Below, one piece after another: positions 11,201 through 21,618 of a DNA stretch of 64,000 nt. Numbering within the stretch: position 1 is the stretch's first letter; each line of letters begins with the position of its first letter. The position numbers and the translations under genes are program-made. Under the pieces are notes generated by a model. The model was not told the DNA's origin, ran no database searches, and saw only the letters and a list, made by a program, of their open reading frames with translations. This stretch comes from Capillidium heterosporum (lineage: Eukaryota; Entomophthoromycota; Entomophthoromycetes; Entomophthorales; Capillidiaceae). The stretch spans positions 2,294,001 through 2,358,000 of the forward strand of contig WBMQ01000004.1 in the NCBI GenBank assembly GCA_016630905.1. The letters are read 5' to 3'.

Positions 11201-14200
11201 ATGCCAACCTCCCCAAAGCTACACCATAGATTTCTATCAGAATAGTGATTTGACGCTGGGCCAGTTCCTGGAGCTGTCATGTTTCGACTTGACTGTGTTA
11301 TGTGGGAACTGTGACAAGTCAGTGGTGAAGCATCTTCGTAGCTACGTCCACGACAAGGCTCGAGTTACCGTCACCGTTGAAGAGCTACCGTCACCCATCG
11401 CAGGGATGGAGGGGACGATCCTCATGTGGAGCTTCTGTAAGATTTGCGACAAAATTCTACCGGTGGTACCTATGGCTGAAGAGACCTGGAAATTCTCGCT
11501 GGGCAAGTACTTAGAACTTACCTTTTACCACGAACCGGTCAGCTGTCGAGCAGATTTATGTCCTCACGATATCCTACGTGACCACATCAGATATTTTGGA
11601 CTAAATGACCTTGCCGCACGTTTCGAGTACGAAACCATCGATTTGATGGAAGTTGATGCCCCTGCCACCAAACTGTACTTCAAGCCTGACATTGCCGTTA
11701 AGCTTAAAGATCGTGACTACGAACACATCCTGCAGAAAATAGACGCCTATTGGGATTCTGTCAACACCAAGGTCAAGACGCTACTTATGTACAGCATAAC
11801 TGCCCAGAAACCCGAATCGTGTCGCCAAGAGCTGGCTGAAATGGCCCGACGAGTTGGTGCCGAGCGAAGCTACGTTGTGCAGATCCTTCAGCAAACACAC
11901 CTCAACAGCCACCCGACCGATACGCTGGCACTTAACTTGGTACTTCGAGTTATGCAGGAGAAAGTCGTTGAGTGGGATGAGGATTTTTCCAGCTTGGTAC
12001 AGCGCTATCTCCAGACAGAGAAAGACTTCCGCCAGTTGACTAGCCAGCAGCTTCGCAAGCTCTTCCCCGAACGTGAGTTAGCTACCCGCCAAGACCAATT
12101 CCTCGAGGACTTTGCACTCGATGACAACATCAAGGCCTCGCCTGACCTGGTCGTCGAAGGTCAATTACCCAGCCTCGGTAGTTCAGCTTTCCCAGTACTA
12201 GGTACCTCACCAACTGGTCAGTCAGAGCGCTGCTACCTACCCGATATATTGGATAATTGCAGCAAGCAGTACTCGTATACTCCAATTATGAACCCACGGA
12301 TTTATAGGAGGTATTCGCTTCAACTGATGCAACAGGAGAAGTTACGCAAGGAGGAAAAGTCTAGCTTGCACTCCCAACCGCTGCACAACAAGCCCATCAC
12401 GCCACTGATCGCAGCCGAAAAGCACGAAGACTATTTAACTTCTGGGGCCCACAAGATAGATCCTAAACACACGCCTAGCGTTGCACTAGGCCTCCCTATG
12501 TTGTCCAGGCAGAATACTGGTGATGAGCGTATCAATGTCCCAAAAGCCAGTAAAGTCATCGGTGCCAGTACCGTAACTAAAGGCTATCCGTCAGCAGATG
12601 TTGACCCAGAACAGCCTGAATACCAACGTACGCAACCTAAGCATGCCCAAGTTACATATCCCATCAGCTAAGTTTAAGCAGGGATCTCCCAGTTCTGCAC
12701 CAGCTACCAAAGTCATACAGCCGCTCGATCTCAAGACTACGTCGAGCTGGACTCCTAAAATTGACAAGAACATCAAAGCGCGGTACAACCTTCGATCGAT
12801 CGAGCGCCGACAATCGGAGCGACCAACGAGGGCACCCGTACCCTTGGTCCAAACTGAACGCTCCTTCTCAGATACACGACCTAGGCGATCGAACACGGTC
12901 TCAGGCTCTAGACCGAGTAAGCTGGGTAAGCCAGCTATTGAGGTCTACCATAACGCACAAGAAGCTATCAACGAGGAGTCGGACTCTGAATCGGATGACT
13001 CGGACAAGTCTCAGGAAAGCAAGCCGTTACCCAGTCAATTATTGGCCGGGCTCATCAAACTAGATGAAGGATCCAGTAGCATCAACCTCGGCAACAGCGG
13101 CGATGAATTGAACTTAGTGAGTCGGCCCAAGTTGGACCCCGACTTTGGTTTCCTAGAAAGCAGCTCGGTGGAAGATCTGCCAGCGGTATCGCCAAGCCAA
13201 GCCAAACCGAGCAAAGAGTTGGTGTCAATTCCAGAAGATAAAGTCAAGAAGGGTGGTCTCATGCCCTTTGATGAGAGTAAAGCTAAAGAGCATCCTGGAG
13301 AAGTAACTACGCCGACCGGTGGCTACGACCGAAGCTCCATCATCCAGACCCTTTCGACCTTCCTAGGTGGAACAAATCCGCTGCACCAAGTTACGTTGGA
13401 CTACCCACTGAACCCTACCGAACATATATTTGCTGACTCGCCCGTCATCATAAGGGAGGACGAGCCAAGTTCAATCATTGCCTTTACGCTATCGTCGCAA
13501 GACTACCTGGAGCAGATCCACCAACTGCGGACCAAGACCAGCTCTCCCGAATCGGAGCGTGACGACGACTGCAATTCGGTCGTCAGCAGCATTGGTGAAC
13601 AGTATAGCGCTGCCGAAGTCGAGCGTACCCTCAAGAGCAACACCGGCACTCACCTGCGTTACCAACTTGCCGAAGGAGCCATCAAGCTAAGTTGCAAGAT
13701 CTTCTTTGCCCACCACTTTGATGCCTTGCGTTACCATGTCGAGTCACCGCACCAGCGCTTATTTATTGAATCCCTAGCCCGCTGTGTCAAGTGGTCGGCT
13801 TCGGGTGGTAAATCAGGAAGTATCTTCTTGAAGACACGCGACGACCGTCTTGTCATGAAGGAGGTCAGCAAAGCCGAACTGGATGCCTTCCTCAAGTTTG
13901 CTCCCGTATACTTCAATCATCTGGCTGAGGCCTTCTTTGAAGGCCTGCCTATAATGCTGGCCAAGATTTTTGGCCTCTTCCGCATCAGCGTTAAGAACAT
14001 CCACACGGGACGTACCATGAAGATCGATGTGCTCATCATGGAGAATTTGTTTTACGAACGTACCATCTCTCTCATCTTTGATTTAAAAGGCTCCATGCGC
14101 AACCGCCACGTACAGACTACCGGCAAAGGTAACGAAGTTCTCATGGACGAGAATTTGATGGAACGTATATGCAAGTCCCCAATTTTCATCCGCGCTCATG

Positions 14201-14535
14201 CCAAACGCCTTCTCCATATGGCTATATTCAACGATACAAAGTTCCTATCCAGCCTTAAAGTCATGGATTATTCGTTACTAGCCGGTATCGATGAGCAAAG
14301 GCAGGAACTGGTGGTAGGTGTCGTAGATTTTATAAGAACTTTCACTTGGGACAAGAAGTTGGAATCATGGGTTAAGGAGACAGGGATATTAGGTGGTGGG
14401 TTTGGTGAGCAGCCTACTATTGTCAGTCCAAGTAACTACAAGCACAGGTTCCGCAGCAATATGGAGCGCTACTTCCTAATGGTGCCTGATAAGTATTACG
14501 TACCTAGTATCGAACTACGCAGCGGTCGAAGTTAA
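8208..14535 (+). CDS. FAB1: 1-phosphatidylinositol-3-phosphate 5-kinase FAB1/PIKfyve
   Basis: Makes PI(3,5)P2 from PI3P on endosome and vacuole membranes. About 2,000 residues in family order: an N-terminal FYVE finger ([21 protein letters not shown], then across intron 9040-9138 [11 protein letters not shown]) that binds PI3P; a CCT/TCP1-like region (~10,100-10,900, [14 protein letters not shown]); a Cys/His-rich Fab1 region (~11,100-11,700); acidic and Ser-rich linkers; and the C-terminal PIPK domain ([57 protein letters not shown]). Other introns: 8311-8359 and 8502-8595. Two places need comment. From the ATG at 8208 the frame meets TGA after AGC TTT, and continues as [12 protein letters not shown] only if one T of 8241-8244 is skipped. 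Near 12,670 the frame changes by +1, either through a G+C-rich 40-nt intron 12,628-12,667 or by skipping T12669 (AGC T AAG). Identity is certain; the N-terminus is not. Confidence 0.93.
8241..8244 (+). other. candidate +1 frame break near FAB1 start
   Basis: Zero frame reads AGC TTT TGA (stop). Skipping one T gives GAG GAG CTA GAC and joins to the FAB1 reading frame. An unseen upstream exon is the alternative, but no ATG-plus-donor combination that I tried fits. Confidence 0.4.
12628..12669 (+). other. FAB1 frame change: 40-nt intron or +1 skip of T12669
   Basis: Zero frame ends ATC AGC TAA. Skipping T12669 gives AAG TTT AAG CAG and the downstream frame. The alternative is a GTACGC..CATCAG intron of 40 nt that, unlike the other introns here, is not A+T-rich. 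The region is a poorly conserved linker, so homology cannot decide. Confidence 0.4.
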
Positions 14536-15295
14536 TTGCTTAGATAGTGTTCAATCTTAGTTTCGATGTGTTTAATGTGCTTAATTAATATATGAGTTTA
14601 ATTTGTGTCGTATATGATTTCCAATGTCTTGTAAGCTAGGGTTTAAAGTTTCTAATGGTATACTTTGGAAAATATTTGGACAAAAGGATCTATGATTAAT
14701 GTTTGCTACTGTAGTTCAATTTATTTAAAAGTACATGTTGCCTAGAAGCAACAACTAGGTGAAGAATTCATAGCTATTACCATAGTATATTGCTGAGACT
14801 TCCTTTCGGATGATTTATAAAAGCAAACACTAATTGGAGATATATTTTAAATATAATACTTGAGTTTTCATATAATTAGTATATTTGAACAGTATAGCTA
14901 AAACTATAAGGATGTTATTCCATAAACTAATATATCCTTGTTAGTTCTATAGTGAATTTAAATCACTCTCACTGATTTAATATTCTATTGATAAATATTA
15001 CTAGTTTTAATTTGCCAGTTTTAATCCAATGTAGATGATCGTCTCTTTAAACACTGGTAATAAAAGTCGGCGTGGTAAAACATCGAAAGGCGGTAAACAT
15101 AATAGTTGTATAGGCAAAACTATAGCTGAGCTCGTAGTAGGTGGAATCGTATGATTTTACGTAGTCACCTATTCCTGGCTGCTGGTGATGGGATGATATA
15201 GATATAAATGGCAACTGAGCTTAGTAAGACGGATTAATTGCCATTGATGTGGCCTATATAGCTCGGATAAACTGGTTACACAATTTACTCCAAAA
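14536..15295. other. intergenic, FAB1 3' side
   Basis: A+T-rich 3' region of FAB1. A minus-strand open stretch near 15,050-15,200 reads as a short Tyr-rich hydrophobic peptide (SYSFAYTTIMFTAFRC) but has no start codon I can support. A TATATA box-like string lies near 15,255, ahead of the next ORF. Confidence 0.4.
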
Positions 15296-15629
15296 ATGGA
15301 TGCTTACATACAAGCTTTTGAAGCCGCTTTGTCAACTTTTAATGCAAGAAATGGGACATATACACTTGTTCAAACTCGATTTGAAATCAAAGTTTCATGT
15401 CTACTGTTTGCTAGGATAGCTGTCTTTGTACAGAGAACGCTTGTAGCTTTAGCAAGCTACTACCTTTGAAGATTTCTAATCAGTGTCTTTGCTTCATTTT
15501 GAAGATTTCAACGAGACGAGATCAAGCGGTGTTACTCAATTAATTGGACTTGATCCAATCAAGCAGCTGCTTTTGCTGATTTCAAATGAAAATGATGCAA
15601 CCGACTGGATTTGGTTCCAATCAACTTGA
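15296..15629 (+). CDS. small protein of unknown function
   Basis: Not recognised. The first exon starts MDAYIQAFEAALSTFNARNG; the open frame runs to about 15,475. A second open stretch in another frame reads HFEDFNETRSSGVTQLIGLD and LISNENDATDWIWFQST, stopping at 15,627-15,629. An intron is required because each frame is closed before the other opens. One workable junction uses a GTCTAC donor near 15,400 and the acceptor ATCAG near 15,488. The combined product would be roughly 80-100 residues. Balanced codon use and a TATA-like box about 40 bp upstream favour a real gene, but the splice model is unproven. Confidence 0.4.
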
Positions 15630-16105
15630 TTCTATAGAGCTATGATAGGGTGGAAAACCTCCAGCCATCGCCAATTATCCCTTGCAATATAAAAGTTGAA
15701 GCTAGCGATTCTCAGTCTTTGTCTTTTTTGCTTAGGATTTAGTAGATAAACTTAGTTTAGAACATCTACCACCTAGAATTAAAGTTAGTGCTCAGTTATT
15801 ACTCCGACACTAGTAGCAACTCCTATAAAACCCACCCACCCTTTGGCTAACCCTTTCAATTCAAGAGAAGCCAATACCTCAAAAGTTAACAACCTACGTA
15901 TCCTGTAAGCTTTCTTTGCCTATAAAAACTGACTCCTTTATAGCTTATACTTTTAGCCCATAGAACTATTCTATACCAACTAAAAGTAAACCAAGTGAGT
16001 ACAAATATTCAGCCTCACTCAACCTTCAACCAGATAATGCAAGTTTATGTTCAAACATTTATATACTACCACTTCAAAGTACATACAAAACATAAAACGT
16101 AAAAA

Positions 16106-17338
16106 ATGCTGATCAAAACCAAATCAAAAGACCTAAAAGACAACTACTCCAACCACCTTTTCAACTTCCTTGAAAGCAAATCGCGCTTCGTCCACGATGT
16201 CCCCCGCCCCGAAGTCAAGGTATCTGCCTATAGCCTGTACCCGAGCACCGATATCCCAAATCCCCATTCCCTCTACCTTACCCCCTCCCCCACTAAATCC
16301 CTTCCTCCCACTGAACAACCTTTACATAGCTTCAAAAGGTACGAATCTAGCTTGACAGCTGAATCTAGCAGCGACTCTGATGACTCCAACGTCCTAGCTC
16401 CTGGCTCACCTGGAAAGACTGCTTCTCTCGAGCCCAGCCCTACCCCAACCAGACAGCCAAGCAAGAATTCCAAATCCAGAAACTCAAAAGGTCGCCGCAG
16501 TGATGACCTTATCTACGATTCAAACCTAACCCAAGATGGCAAAATTTTGATTGACCTGGATACTTTCTTCCTTGAGTCTGATAGCCCGGCCGTTCCTATC
16601 AACAATTTAAAAGGTAAATGAAATATATAGCCCAACCTAACCTATATTTAGAATCTAGTATCCCTAGCCCTAAGAATGCCAAGTCTAAAGGTAGCAAGAA
16701 CAATAGCAAAGTCAAAAGCAACGCCGGAACCTCTCAAACAACTCAGCCCAAACCAGCTGTAAGCAAGAAGAATGTAGTTCCTAACGGTGGCAAAAGCTCC
16801 AAACCCAAAGCCTCCAAGAATGTTCAACCTGACTCTAAAGCTCCCCGTAATCAAGGCTCTGCTAAAATGGACAAGCTTGAAATCCCTACCTCTCACTTCA
16901 ACTCGCACCAAGGTTCGTACCAACTCCTCAAGCGTAATGCTACCGGCGTACAAGCTGTTCAACTCCCTCCCTCTTCAACTCCCCTCCTCCCGCTCACGTA
17001 CCTCCAGCTCTGGCACCAGCACCAAAGCCGGTGTCAAGTCCAACTCTACCCACGTTGAAGCAAAAGCTAAAAAGTCTCCCAACCTTACCCAGCGTGGATC
17101 TATTAAAGCTGAAGTACAAGCCAACTCCCAACCTAAAGCTGGGTACTCAGGGGCAAAGTTCTTCCAATCTCCTACCCCCAACTCCCTTCCTACTTTTCAG
17201 AATGGATCGCAAACCAACCGTGCCCAGATTCAGATGCATAGCACTTCAGTTCTACCCAAGTCCACCAAAGTAGATACTAAGTACGCCAGTGCCAAGTACT
17301 TCCAATCCCCTAGCCCAGGCTTCTTACCCAAGTTCTAA
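16106..17338 (+). CDS. PNRC/Edc1-Edc2-type decapping enhancer candidate
   Basis: Low-complexity Ser/Pro/Lys-rich protein of about 370-400 residues. Its C-terminus carries two copies of the short motif known from human PNRC proteins and yeast Edc1/Edc2 (Tyr-Ala-Gly-x-x-Phe, then Ser-Pro-x-Pro-x-x-Leu-Pro-x-Pro): YSGAKFFQSPTPNSLPTF near 17,144-17,197 and YASAKYFQSPSPGFLPKF at the very end. A weaker relative, LYLTPSPTKSLPP, lies near 16,275. In known proteins the motif docks on the Dcp1 EVH1 groove and activates Dcp2, so a role in mRNA decapping is inferred. Intron 16,614-16,651 (38 nt) is clear. A second frame change is either intron 16,917-17,007, which is not A+T-rich and looks coding, or a +1 skip, for example CTC T GGC near 17,010. 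A TATA-like box lies near 15,689. Confidence 0.6.
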
Positions 17339-18018
17339 ATTTAAAAGGTGGATTTTATAAAGTTACTTTAGTATCTTGATATTTTCAAATTTAAAATTGT
17401 TTGTATAACTTTTACATATAATTTTATGAGTTAGTCAATCGATAGTGCAAATATTTCAGCCTATTAATATTATTGAGGTCTACCAGAGCTTCTGAATAAC
17501 ATGTAAAACTTTATGTAGTTGGAAATTGCGATTTAAGAGGTAAATGGAGTTCTAATGCTAAAGGTCTGCTGTCAATCAATAGCTTTTAATGAGGTGAGAT
17601 GTTGAATAAACCATAAGCTATTACCGCTCAGAATGCTGAATCCTATATTAATATCGATCGAATCTAAAATTAATAGTTTTGTGGTTTTTATTCACGCTAT
17701 ATGTTAGAAATAAAACCACGTATTGATAAAGTATAGTATACTGGCATCTCTCGAATTTAAATATATACCTTTACATTTAGTTGTAAGTAGCTAAAATTGA
17801 AAGAATAAATATTCCACTAAAGGTAACCACATGAACTCTGCAACTCTTTATAGCAAGTATCCTAAAGCAATATTTTAAAAGGATATAGACATTCAACTTA
17901 GTAACGACTACAGAACATAGCTATATAAATAAGTCAAAGTGTTCTTTAATGCTACGAAATATTTCAACTCTACGATGACAATTGTAAAATTGATCGACTA
18001 TCCAACTTTGGTAGCAAG
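17339..18018. other. intergenic, convergent 3' ends
   Basis: A+T-rich stretch between the convergent PNRC-like gene and ARO2. No ORF, repeat or RNA gene is recognised. Confidence 0.5.
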
Positions 18019-19356
18019 TTAATGCGTACCGTTGGCCTGGGCAGCCTTGGGCGGCTTACCCAACAACGAGTTGTCGATCTCAATTTCAGGCAAAAGACTC
18101 TTGGCGTGGATGCGTGACGCTTGGATCATGAAGCTATCCATAACTGTCAAAGCAGCCATAGCTTCGACGATGGGGATGGCTCTTGGCAAAACGCAAGGAT
18201 CATGTCGGCCTCTAGTCTTGAGTACACCATCAAGACCGTCGTAAGAAGCAGTATTCTGATCCTGTGAGATGGTGGCGGGAGGCTTGAACCCGACTCTAAA
18301 GTAGATGTGCTCACCGTTGCTGATACCGCCTTGGATACCGCCACTACGGTTGGTGACGGTTGTCAAACCATCCTCCTTCTTGGCCCAGGCGTCGTTGTGC
18401 TTGGACCCCAACATCTCGCAGCCTGAGAATCCAGAACCGAACTCAAACGCCTTGGTAGCAGGAATTGAGAGCATGGCGTGGGCCAAAATAGCTTCCAATT
18501 TGTCGAAACAGGGCTCGCCGAGACCGGGAGGTGGGTTTCTGATGACGCAAGTGATAGTGCCACCGATCGAATCGTTGGCTTCTTTGGCTTGGACAATAAT
18601 CTAATTGGAGTTCAAATGAAATTGTTGTTTAGGGTTGAGTGATATGCTATGAGATTACCTTGTGCATCTCTTCAGCAACTTTGGGCTCGGGGCATCGGAT
18701 CTGGTTGGCGTCAACTTGTTCACGGGTTATAGTGCTGAGGAGTTTTTGGAGTTCACCGTCGTCCTCGTTGGTCAAGAAGGACATCTTGGCCTTGCCAGTT
18801 GAGGAGACGAAAGCTACAATTTCAGTACCAAAAGTCGATTTCAAGTAGTGTTCAGCTACCGAACCAGCTGCTACTCTGCCTTGATAAAACGGTTAGTATC
18901 TTCATGAAATAGGCTGTGGTACCAATAGTTTCACGGGCAGAAGCTCTACCTCCACCAGGAGCTCGACTTTAGGCCGTACTTCAAAAGGTAGGTCCAGTCA
19001 GCATGCGAAGGTCGAGGGTAGAGGTCGGTTTCGCTGTAGTCTTTGGGTCGGTGGTCCAAGTTCATTACGCGAAGTGCGATAGGGGAGCCTAAAGTGACAC
19101 CGTGCTCGCACCCCGATTGGATACTCACTTTATCGGCTTCGTTACGCTACAAGTTGAAGTTAGATAAAAAGTAAAGGCTGTAGCTTACTGGAGTTGTAAG
19201 CTCACTTTGGCCGGGCCTACGTCTTGTCAGTTGTTTTTGGATCAACTCTTCGTTGAGCTCTAGGCCTGGGGGGCAGTTTTCGATTATGCAGCCGACTGAC
19301 TGGCAGTGCGATTCGCCGTAGGTTGTCACTTTAAATACAGTACCGAAGCTGGACAT
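18019..19356 (-). CDS. ARO2: chorismate synthase
   Basis: Last step of the shikimate pathway: EPSP to chorismate with reduced FMN. Starts [20 protein letters not shown] at 19,356. Family signatures follow: [150 protein letters not shown] and the C-terminal [17 protein letters not shown]. Introns lie near 19,146-19,188, 18,881-18,923 and 18,601-18,659. In the universally conserved SSGGGR loop the frame is interrupted: TCG AGC TCC then an extra T (18,957) before GGT GGA GGT AGA. Read in zero frame it gives Trp-Trp-Arg-stop. Everything after the site fits the family, so function probably survives if the T is skipped during translation or is a sequence error. Confidence 0.95.
18957..18957 (-). 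other. +1 frame break in ARO2 (TCC T GGT)
   Basis: Conserved SSS-GGGR is restored only by skipping one base; the site that keeps the conserved Ser is the T after TCC. A 13-nt GT..AG removal upstream would also restore frame but is far below any known intron size and would delete the conserved KYG. Confidence 0.7.
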
Positions 19357-20391
19357 ATTTGGTTTGGTTTTGATTTTTGAATGGAGTTGGGTTGGTGCTC
19401 GTTTCTTGAACTTTGTAAAAGGTGGTGATGGCTGTGCTTTTATAGATGTTTGGGTTGAGGTGTGTCGCAAATATTAAACTTTGTTATCGTGCAGTCTGAT
19501 ATGAAAACCGAATAAGTTGTTAGACTGGTGACTGGTTATTAGCCTAAAAGTGTCGTTTATTTTGGAAAGTTGGCTGTCTAAAAGCTGCCGATTATGTAAA
19601 ATTTTGAATTGAGAGAAGCTTATTGGACAAGCCAACTTTGGGCTCTCAAAGTCGATCCAATTTCTATCGGGGTGGTCCTCCTTATCGCCGGCTAAAACTT
19701 TGAGATCTGCCTACATTTAAGCTGATATAGATATATTCTAAAGTTTTGTTTAGCATAAACGGACTAACGAGTTATTTGGGTATAGGTCTAGGTTTATTGT
19801 GTGCTGAAGTCAAGATATGTATGGTTGGTATGCTATTTAGTTTGTAAAATTAAACCTAAAAATCAATTGGAAAACTTGTATATCTTGACGATGTTAAATT
19901 TTAGAGATAATTGAAATAGGGGCGCCATTTCTTGTAATAAAGCCATATATAGGCTTGGAAATAATAACATTATCCATCGCCTAAGTTTAGATCTAAGCTG
20001 GAAAGGTAGTAAATAGAAATACGGGTGCTGAGCTTTAGGGATGAAGTTGGTATAGGGCCTAATTCAAATTTATGTAACTATATGATTGGGCTTTGTATTA
20101 GCTTCAACTATATAGCGCATTGGATTTAAAATGTAAACTCTTTAAATTCTATACTAGCTTATAAAAATGAAGTGAAAGAGAACTATTTATTTGGTCAAGT
20201 AGAATAGTTTATCTATAAAAGAGTACTCTTCCTTTGAAATTTTATGTTATTTGAAAAGTTGGCATATAAAACAATCACAATAAACTACGCTAAGCTTTAG
20301 TTTTATACATCAAAAGTATATTCAAAAGTCGACACATAAATTTCCATTAAAGTAGTGACAGTAGAAAGTATCCACCAGGTTGAAGTAAATC
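19357..20391. other. intergenic, ARO2 promoter and U2AF 3' side
   Basis: About 1 kb. The part next to ARO2 (to about 19,700) is less A+T-rich and should hold its promoter; the rest is A+T-rich. No coding exon, repeat or RNA gene is recognised. Confidence 0.45.
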
Positions 20392-21368
20392 TTAGAGAGC
20401 AGTACTTGGCGATTGCATATAAAACTCCATTAAAACTAGTAAGCCTCCGTTGGACCGTTCACGTCCGCGCTCTCTACCAGGAGATATATGACGGCGCCGC
20501 GTGCGTAGCTCTTGGATCGTCTTGCGCTGCGCCATATGCAAATTTTTGCGTACGATGCGCGAAGGCATCTTCAGGTGCATGAAATTGCAAAAGCCACCAC
20601 GTGTGCACTCACTGTTCTCGTATTGGCGACAACAAGCCTCTCGAAAATCGGTAACTGGGGAAAGTTCGGCGTACAGTGGTCGACCTGAACAAGTCAATAA
20701 AAATAATGAAAAGTAAAATATTACCTGCATAGAATCGGTTGTTGAGATTGTCGACAGCTTTACCGGCATCCTCCTCATAGCGGAATCGAGCGTAGATATT
20801 GCCAACTAAATGGTCACCGACGTTATCGCAGATGTTCATCTCTTCTATTTCGCCGTACTTGGCCAGCTCGATGAAGATGTCTTCGAAAAAATCGTCGAAA
20901 TGCTGCTGGTGGTCAGCCTCACCTAATAAGTTGGGTTGGGCGTGGTTGGGGTTCTGGTAAACGTTAGGAAGTAGAATAGTCTGGCTGAAAGTGGGACGTA
21001 CGTGCTTTCGAGAGCACCGGTCGCCATGTCGGCAAGCTCCAATCTTGAAGTAGAAGGAGCAGTTGACCCTATATGGAAGTAAAAGGTTAGGTTTGGGAAC
21101 CGGGGCTAAAATCTATATGAAAGGTTCCGGTTGTAGGCTAAAAAGCTAAATAAAAATAAAAGCCCGTTTAAAGACTGTTAAAGTCAACCAAATTCTTTTT
21201 TGATTTAGAACGGTAGCGGGGACTAACCTAAGCTAAATATCAATAGAATTTAATTTGGGACTTTTAAATGGTAAAGAAAATAAATACATAGGGAAGTTTG
21301 AGTAAATAAAAATAGATGCATTACTTGTCTTTTTCAGTACCGTAAATCGAAGCTAAGTGTTCAGCCAT
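20392..21368 (-). CDS. U2 snRNP auxiliary factor small subunit (U2AF35/U2AF23)
   Basis: Recognises the AG at 3' splice sites together with U2AF large subunit. Starts [15 protein letters not shown] at 21,368, then a long intron of about 255 nt to [19 protein letters not shown], the first CCCH zinc finger. The U2AF-homology RRM follows ([57 protein letters not shown]), then the second CCCH finger ([20 protein letters not shown]) and a short Arg-rich tail ([20 protein letters not shown]). The intron near 20,697-20,735 splits Gly of FYAGRPL. The tail is shorter than the human RS domain, as in S. pombe U2AF23. No frame break. The last 20 residues after the Arg-rich part look non-conserved. Confidence 0.94.
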
Positions 21369-21618
21369 GTTGAATTGTAGTTTGTTTTCTTGTCGAGAAT
21401 TAGCAAGAGATAAAGAATTTTGGAAAAAGTTAAATAGGCTTGCTGAGCTTGGTCATCAATCTTGCCAAATGATTGGCTTGTGTTTTAACAAGTTATTCAA
21501 AGTGGGATTTGAGAAATCGTCGAGTTGGCATTTGGATAGCTTAGGACGAGTCACTCCGATATCTTTCAAATCCTAGGACATAAACCTGTACATATAAATA
21601 GAGAGCTTCCACAACTAC
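21369..21618. promoter_or_regulatory. divergent promoter region, U2AF small subunit / SLP1
   Basis: About 250 bp between the two start codons. A TATA-like string (ATATAAATA) lies near 21,592 on the plus strand, about 25 bp before the SLP1 ATG. The plus-strand open frame here has no family resemblance and is not called. Confidence 0.45.

Noticed and set aside
18945-18980. Very short intron in ARO2 (13-nt GT..AG) as the cause of the frame break
   Set aside because: Far below workable intron size, and it would remove conserved residues.
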